Positions 6,314-9,489 of a DNA stretch of 9,489 nt are shown piece after piece. Position numbers and translations under genes: made by a program. Below the pieces are notes generated by a model. The model did no database searches. It was not told the DNA's origin and was given only the letters and a program-made list of their open reading frames with translations. The stretch covers positions 1 to 9,489 of the forward strand of contig JALZUY010000259.1 of the NCBI GenBank assembly GCA_023301395.1, in the 5' to 3' direction. Origin of the DNA: Nonlabens sp. GTDB taxonomy: Bacteria; Bacteroidota; Bacteroidia; Flavobacteriales; Flavobacteriaceae. Numbering within the stretch: position 1 is the stretch's first letter; every line of letters starts with the position of its first letter.

Positions 6314-7317
6314 AAATAGGCATCGTTATATTGAACTGGAATGGACTCGCGTTATTGAAACGTTACTTGCCCAGCGTGGTAAAACACAGCAGTGAGCATG
6401 CCATTTACATGGCAGACAATGCCTCAACAGACGAATCTATCTCATGGATTCAAGAACATTTTCCTAGTGTACATATTATCACGATGGATAAAAATAGAGG
6501 ATATGCAGGTGGTTATAACGTGGCGATTAAAGAAGTAAAAGAAGAGTTGCTCTGTTTACTTAATAACGACATAGAAGTAACCGCAAACTGGTTGCAACCT
6601 ATAGCAACACTGTTTGAGAGTGATGCACAAATTGCAGCCGCTCAACCTTTACTACTAGATGATAAAAAACGCACGCACTTTGAATATGCAGGAGCTGCTG
6701 GTGGATATCTTGATAGACTCGCATATCCATACTGTCGTGGTCGTGTTTTTAATAGTATAGAAGAAAATACGGGACAATATAAAGACTCAGTTGACTTAGA
6801 TTGGGCAAGTGGAGCAGCATTTTTTGTAAATAAAAAAGCATTTACACATGTAGGCGCCTTTGATGAAACCTACTTTGCACATCAAGAAGAGATTGATGTG
6901 TGCTGGAGATTGCGCCATGCTGGATATAAAATAGCAGCAGTTTCAAGCTCTACTGTTTATCATCTAGGTGGTGGAACGCTAGAAACATTGAATCCCAGGA
7001 AAACCTATTACAACTTTAGAAACAGCCTTTTTAATATTGTGAAAAATGATCATAGTAATACATGGTTATGGATTTTGTTTTTACGTATGATTCTCGATGG
7101 AGTAGCGGCGTTGCAATTGCTCCTTACCGGAAAGTTGTCTCATTTTATGGCAATATTAAAAGCACATGGCTCGTTTTATTTAGGATTAAATAACATACTT
7201 AAAAAAAGAAAAGAAGTTTGTCATTTTTCTAAGGTTATCGAAGACAAACCAATGATTTATTCAATTGTTTATCAGTATTTTGTTAAGAAAAGGAAGTCTT
7301 TTCAGGATGTGAACTAA
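6310..7317 (+). CDS. Glycosyltransferase family 2 (GT-A), rhamnosyltransferase-like
   Basis: Predicted inverting sugar transferase using a nucleotide sugar, probably for cell-surface polysaccharide or glycan. The GT-A fold is clear: IGIVILNWNG at the N-terminus (NWN 9-11), MADNASTDES (34-43), NRGYAGGYN (62-70), LLNNDIEV with the metal-binding NND (85-87), DWASGAAFFV (164-173), and the acceptor/catalytic region FDETYFAHQEEIDVCWR (184-200). KTYYNFRNSL (231-240) then precedes a hydrophobic segment at about 252-273, suggesting inner-membrane association. The 335-residue length is typical of this WcaE/RfbN-like group. Its ATG overlaps the stop of the HsdR-N-like gene. The donor and acceptor sugars cannot be read from sequence. 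No polysaccharide cluster surrounds it, so it may act in a housekeeping glycan pathway. Confidence 0.9.
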   Translation: MKIGIVILNWNGLALLKRYLPSVVKHSSEHAIYMADNASTDESISWIQEHFPSVHIITMDKNRGYAGGYNVAIKEVKEELLCLLNNDIEVTANWLQPIATLFESDAQIAAAQPLLLDDKKRTHFEYAGAAGGYLDRLAYPYCRGRVFNSIEENTGQYKDSVDLDWASGAAFFVNKKAFTHVGAFDETYFAHQEEIDVCWRLRHAGYKIAAVSSSTVYHLGGGTLETLNPRKTYYNFRNSLFNIVKNDHSNTWLWILFLRMILDGVAALQLLLTGKLSHFMAILKAHGSFYLGLNNILKKRKEVCHFSKVIEDKPMIYSIVYQYFVKKRKSFQDVN

Positions 7318-7682
7318 TTATTGATAAATAACTGTTAAGCATTAACATTAAGTTTGTCATTTTCCTATTTTTGATTGAACTAAAATGTGATTTGAAACAT
7401 AAGTTTTGTGAAAAGTAGCATTTTGTGATAATGACCTAAGATAGTTTTGCGTAAAAAATGAAATGAGTGAAGGGTTAAGCAAAAAACGTTTAGTAGTGCA
7501 ATATTTTTAAATTCTAAAAATGAATTGATGCAATTCGTTTATGAATATGGACTAACTTTCTTTTTGCGCTGTAGCAAATTAAATTTTTAACAACATGCTC
7601 TTAAGTCTTGATTTTTTTGTTTCGTTTTTTCATCAAGAAAAAATGAAAAGTGAAATTGAATGCAAATTAAACTAGTTTTTAA
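7318..7682 (+). promoter_or_regulatory. 365-base AT-rich leader of the OmpA-like gene
   Basis: No gene is visible here. The best promoter is TAGTTTTG (7442-7449), an exact TAnnTTTG -7 element with TTG at 7423-7425, 16 bases upstream; it would give a leader of about 225 bases. A second exact -7 match, TAAGTTTG (7349-7356), lacks a well-spaced TTG. The leader holds several short inverted repeats: ATTTTTA/TAAAAAT (7503-7509, 7515-7521), GAATTG/CAATTC (7522-7527, 7531-7536), TTTGC/GCAAA (7563-7567, 7574-7578), and TCTTGAT/ATCAAGA (7606-7612, 7632-7638) enclosing two long T-runs. The last overlaps an alternative hairpin TTTTTTC/GAAAAAA (7625-7631, 7637-7643). They could be operators or an RNA leader structure. 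No Shine-Dalgarno is seen before the ATG. Confidence 0.4.
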
Positions 7683-8567
7683 ATGAAAAAGACAATGAAA
7701 AAATTAATCGTAGTAATGCTATGCGCAGGAACATTATTTTCTTGTGCCTCAAAAAAAGATTTAGAAGCAGCTCTTGCTAAGCAGCAGTCTACTCAAGAGT
7801 TGTTAGACACTGCGTCAGTCAAGTTGAGCGCTTGCATATCTGACGAGAAAGCAGCACAGGCAAAATTAAGTGCCTTACAAAGCGAAATTCAAAACCTGAG
7901 AGAAAGTAACTCTTCATTACTTAATAATGTAGGAGACCTTGCAACACTTTCTAAGAAAGATGCAGAGATTCTTGAGACTTCACTAGAAAGAATCAGAGAA
8001 AAGGATTTACAAATCCGTTCTTTAAATGACGCGTTAACTAAAAAAGATAGTGTGACTATTGCCTTAGTAACTTCTATAAAAAGTTCTCTAGGAAATGTGA
8101 ATGATGAAGATATCAATGTAAATGTTGAAAAAGGTGTAGTATTCATCTCTATTAGTGATAAACTATTATTCTCAAGTGGTAGTGATGTGGTTAATTCAAA
8201 CGCATTTACAGTTCTAGGTAAAGTGGGAACTATACTTAATGACAAGGCAAATATGGATGTAATGATTGAAGGTCACACAGACAGTCAGGCGATAGCATCT
8301 GGTAAGTTTAAAGATAACTGGGAATTAAGCACAGCTCGTGCGACAGCAATTACACGTTATTTACAAGAAAGTCAGCAAATTGATCCAGCGAGAATGACAG
8401 CTGCAGGACGTTCTTTTTATGTACCTATCGCCAGCAACGACACGCCAGAAGGTAGAGCAAAGAATCGCAGAACAAGAATTATCATTTTACCTAAACTGGA
8501 TCAGTTCTTTGATATGATCGAGTCAGGAATGGAACAAGCAAAACTAGATGCTAAAAAGAAAGGATAA
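7683..8567 (+). CDS. OmpA/Pal-family peptidoglycan-binding lipoprotein
   Basis: An outer-membrane lipoprotein that tethers the membrane to peptidoglycan. MKKTMKKLIVVMLCAGTLFSC gives a lipoprotein signal with lipobox LFSC (lipidated Cys21). Residues 25-120 are a charged heptad-like helix, probably coiled coil, spanning the periplasm. Residues 145-270 form the OmpA C-terminal domain: LLFSSGSDVV (161-170), IEGHTDS (195-201), NWELSTARA (212-220), GRSFYVPIASNDTPEGRAKNRR (242-263). D200 and R219 sit at the spacing of the diaminopimelate-binding pair of Acinetobacter OmpA. There is no N-terminal beta-barrel, so this is a Pal-like rather than porin-like member. A bidirectional terminator lies 19 bases after the stop. 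The 365-base leader before it and a strong start-proximal AT-rich region suggest its own, probably high-level, expression. Assignment of the family is secure; no specific symbol is given. Confidence 0.93.
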   Translation: MKKTMKKLIVVMLCAGTLFSCASKKDLEAALAKQQSTQELLDTASVKLSACISDEKAAQAKLSALQSEIQNLRESNSSLLNNVGDLATLSKKDAEILETSLERIREKDLQIRSLNDALTKKDSVTIALVTSIKSSLGNVNDEDINVNVEKGVVFISISDKLLFSSGSDVVNSNAFTVLGKVGTILNDKANMDVMIEGHTDSQAIASGKFKDNWELSTARATAITRYLQESQQIDPARMTAAGRSFYVPIASNDTPEGRAKNRRTRIIILPKLDQFFDMIESGMEQAKLDAKKKG

Positions 8568-8585
8568 TCTTCTGTAGCTTTAAAG

Positions 8586-8621
8586 ACAAAAAACGCCTCA
8601 ATTTATTGAGGCGTTTTTTGT
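8586..8621. terminator. Bidirectional terminator between convergent genes
   Basis: A perfect 16-base stem (8586-8601 with 8606-8621; GC-rich core CGCCTCAA) has a four-base loop and A and T runs on both sides. It ends the rightward OmpA-like transcript and, read leftward, the serine hydrolase gene, whose stop is 45 bases away. The convergent arrangement and symmetrical A/T runs suit a shared terminator. Confidence 0.92.
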
Positions 8622-8666
8622 TGAAACTAGTTATGGTTATTAAAATTGACGTTGGTTAATGTTAAC

Positions 8667-9489
8667 CTATTGCATTCCATTGAGTTCAAGCGTTTTTTTA
8701 ATAAGCTTATTGGTTACTTTAAATGAATAAGGATCGACATATTGATTAGAAAAAACAATAATTAAGTCTTTGGTTAAAGTGTTGTAATAATTCTGTATTC
8801 CAAAAGAAAAAGTATCTCCATCATGACCTAGAAAGAGCACTTTATTCTTGCCTACTCTTGTGAGCTCTATTCCCAGTCCATATTCAGATTCATAGTCGAT
8901 CATTTTATTGAAGGTTTCTCTTTTAATAAAAGTGTTTTTCTCATAAAGATGAGTGAAAAACAATTCTAAATCATTGAGATTTGAAGCTATAGATCCAGCA
9001 GAAAAAGAATAATCTTTATATTGGTTAAAGCTGATTTGATCTGCATAATCAATTCCTTCAAACATAGGGTGAGCTGCATTCGCAATCGTTGGAGAATAAT
9101 AAGCATAAGTAGTATTCATTCCAGCAGGTTTAAATATTTTTTCTTGCAGTAAATCTTGATAAGATCTATTATTTACCCATTCCAGTATGTAACTTAAAAG
9201 TACATATCCCGAATTATTGTATTCATATTTTTCTCCTGGAGAACCTGTAGATTTAGGAATCTTGTTAAAAAGAAATGCTCTATTGTATTCATAATATGGA
9301 TTAACTAAGGTATTATTTAAAATAGTGTCAACTACAACTTCTCCTGATCCACTTCTATGTGTTAAAAGCTGTTCAATGGTTATGTTTAAATCCACATGGT
9401 CATTATCGACTATTTCTTCAGGAAAAAATTTAGATATAGAATCTGACAGTTCAATGATGCCTTTTTCGACTTCTTACATCACTAGCACA
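8667..9489 (-). pseudogene. Class C beta-lactamase-like serine hydrolase, interrupted by a stop codon and cut by the window edge
   Basis: Predicted periplasmic or membrane serine hydrolase or esterase of the beta-lactamase/AmpC family. The frame runs leftward from the window edge to TAG at 8667-8669. Seen in order: VEKGIIELSDSISKFFPE (9420-9473), the ITIEQLLTHRSG motif (9348-9383), the YNNSGYVLL motif containing the conserved YxN (Y-N-N), and GHDG corresponding to the KTG-like triad (HDG). An in-frame TAA at 9474-9476 lies inside the expected helix (...VLVM*EVEKG...), where relatives have Gln; CAA to TAA is a single change. The catalytic SxxK motif should be about 15 residues upstream, beyond the edge, so the GTG at 9393-9395 that begins the longest uninterrupted frame would give a protein without its nucleophile. 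I therefore read it as a decayed gene or a sequencing error. The domain calls are firm; the pseudogene status is less so. Confidence 0.72.

Noticed and set aside
5870..7317. A restriction-modification or defence module
   Set aside because: Only an HsdR N-terminal-like domain is present; there is no methyltransferase, specificity or helicase subunit, and the partner is a glycosyltransferase.
7889..8245. Leftward 118-codon frame antisense to the OmpA-like gene
   Set aside because: It mirrors the coiled-coil coding region, whose repetitive codons open antisense frames; no motif or start signal.
1..9489. tRNA or rRNA genes, CRISPR arrays or insertion sequences
   Set aside because: No cloverleaf-like stretch, no evenly spaced direct repeats and no transposase-like frame were seen. 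The repeats present are single hairpins or short palindromes.

Overview
The window looks like chromosomal DNA of a marine-type member of the Flavobacteriia (Bacteroidota). The protein families (MenA, HolA, an OmpA-like lipoprotein with a Bacteroidota-style lipobox), AT-rich spacers, near absence of Shine-Dalgarno sequences and matches to the TAnnTTTG -7 promoter element all point that way. This is judged from sequence character and recalled gene order; no database search was run.

Layout. Positions 1-3400 look accessory and visibly AT-richer. They hold an unrecognised 135-residue protein gene (72-479, minus), a ~125-base imperfect inverted repeat with integron attC-like ends (504-628), a strong terminator (762-798), and a 774-residue protein (865-3189, minus) with an N-terminal helical region, a complete PI-PLC X-type catalytic domain and six C-terminal propeller-like repeats. 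A short conserved-looking 65-residue gene (3414-3611, minus) with its own perfect hairpin terminator (3357-3395) lies between this block and the core genes.

Positions 3798-8567 look like housekeeping chromosome. menA (menaquinone biosynthesis) and holA (DNA polymerase III delta) run leftward and overlap by one base. Divergently, 33 bases away, an orphan HsdR-N-terminal/PD-(D/E)XK-like protein gene and a family 2 glycosyltransferase gene run rightward and overlap by four bases. After a 365-base AT-rich leader comes a Pal/OmpA-type peptidoglycan-binding lipoprotein gene, closed by a bidirectional terminator (8586-8621).

The right edge (8667-9489, minus) holds a class C beta-lactamase-like serine hydrolase. 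The homologous reading frame continues upstream through an in-frame TAA at 9474-9476 and off the window, so the gene is either disrupted or carries a sequence error.

The most interesting items are the attC-like repeat directly upstream of an orphan gene (a possible cassette), the three-part PI-PLC protein with no visible secretion signal, paired copies of a palindrome upstream of two genes, and the nonsense codon in the hydrolase. No complete, clearly new multi-gene system can be demonstrated from this window alone.
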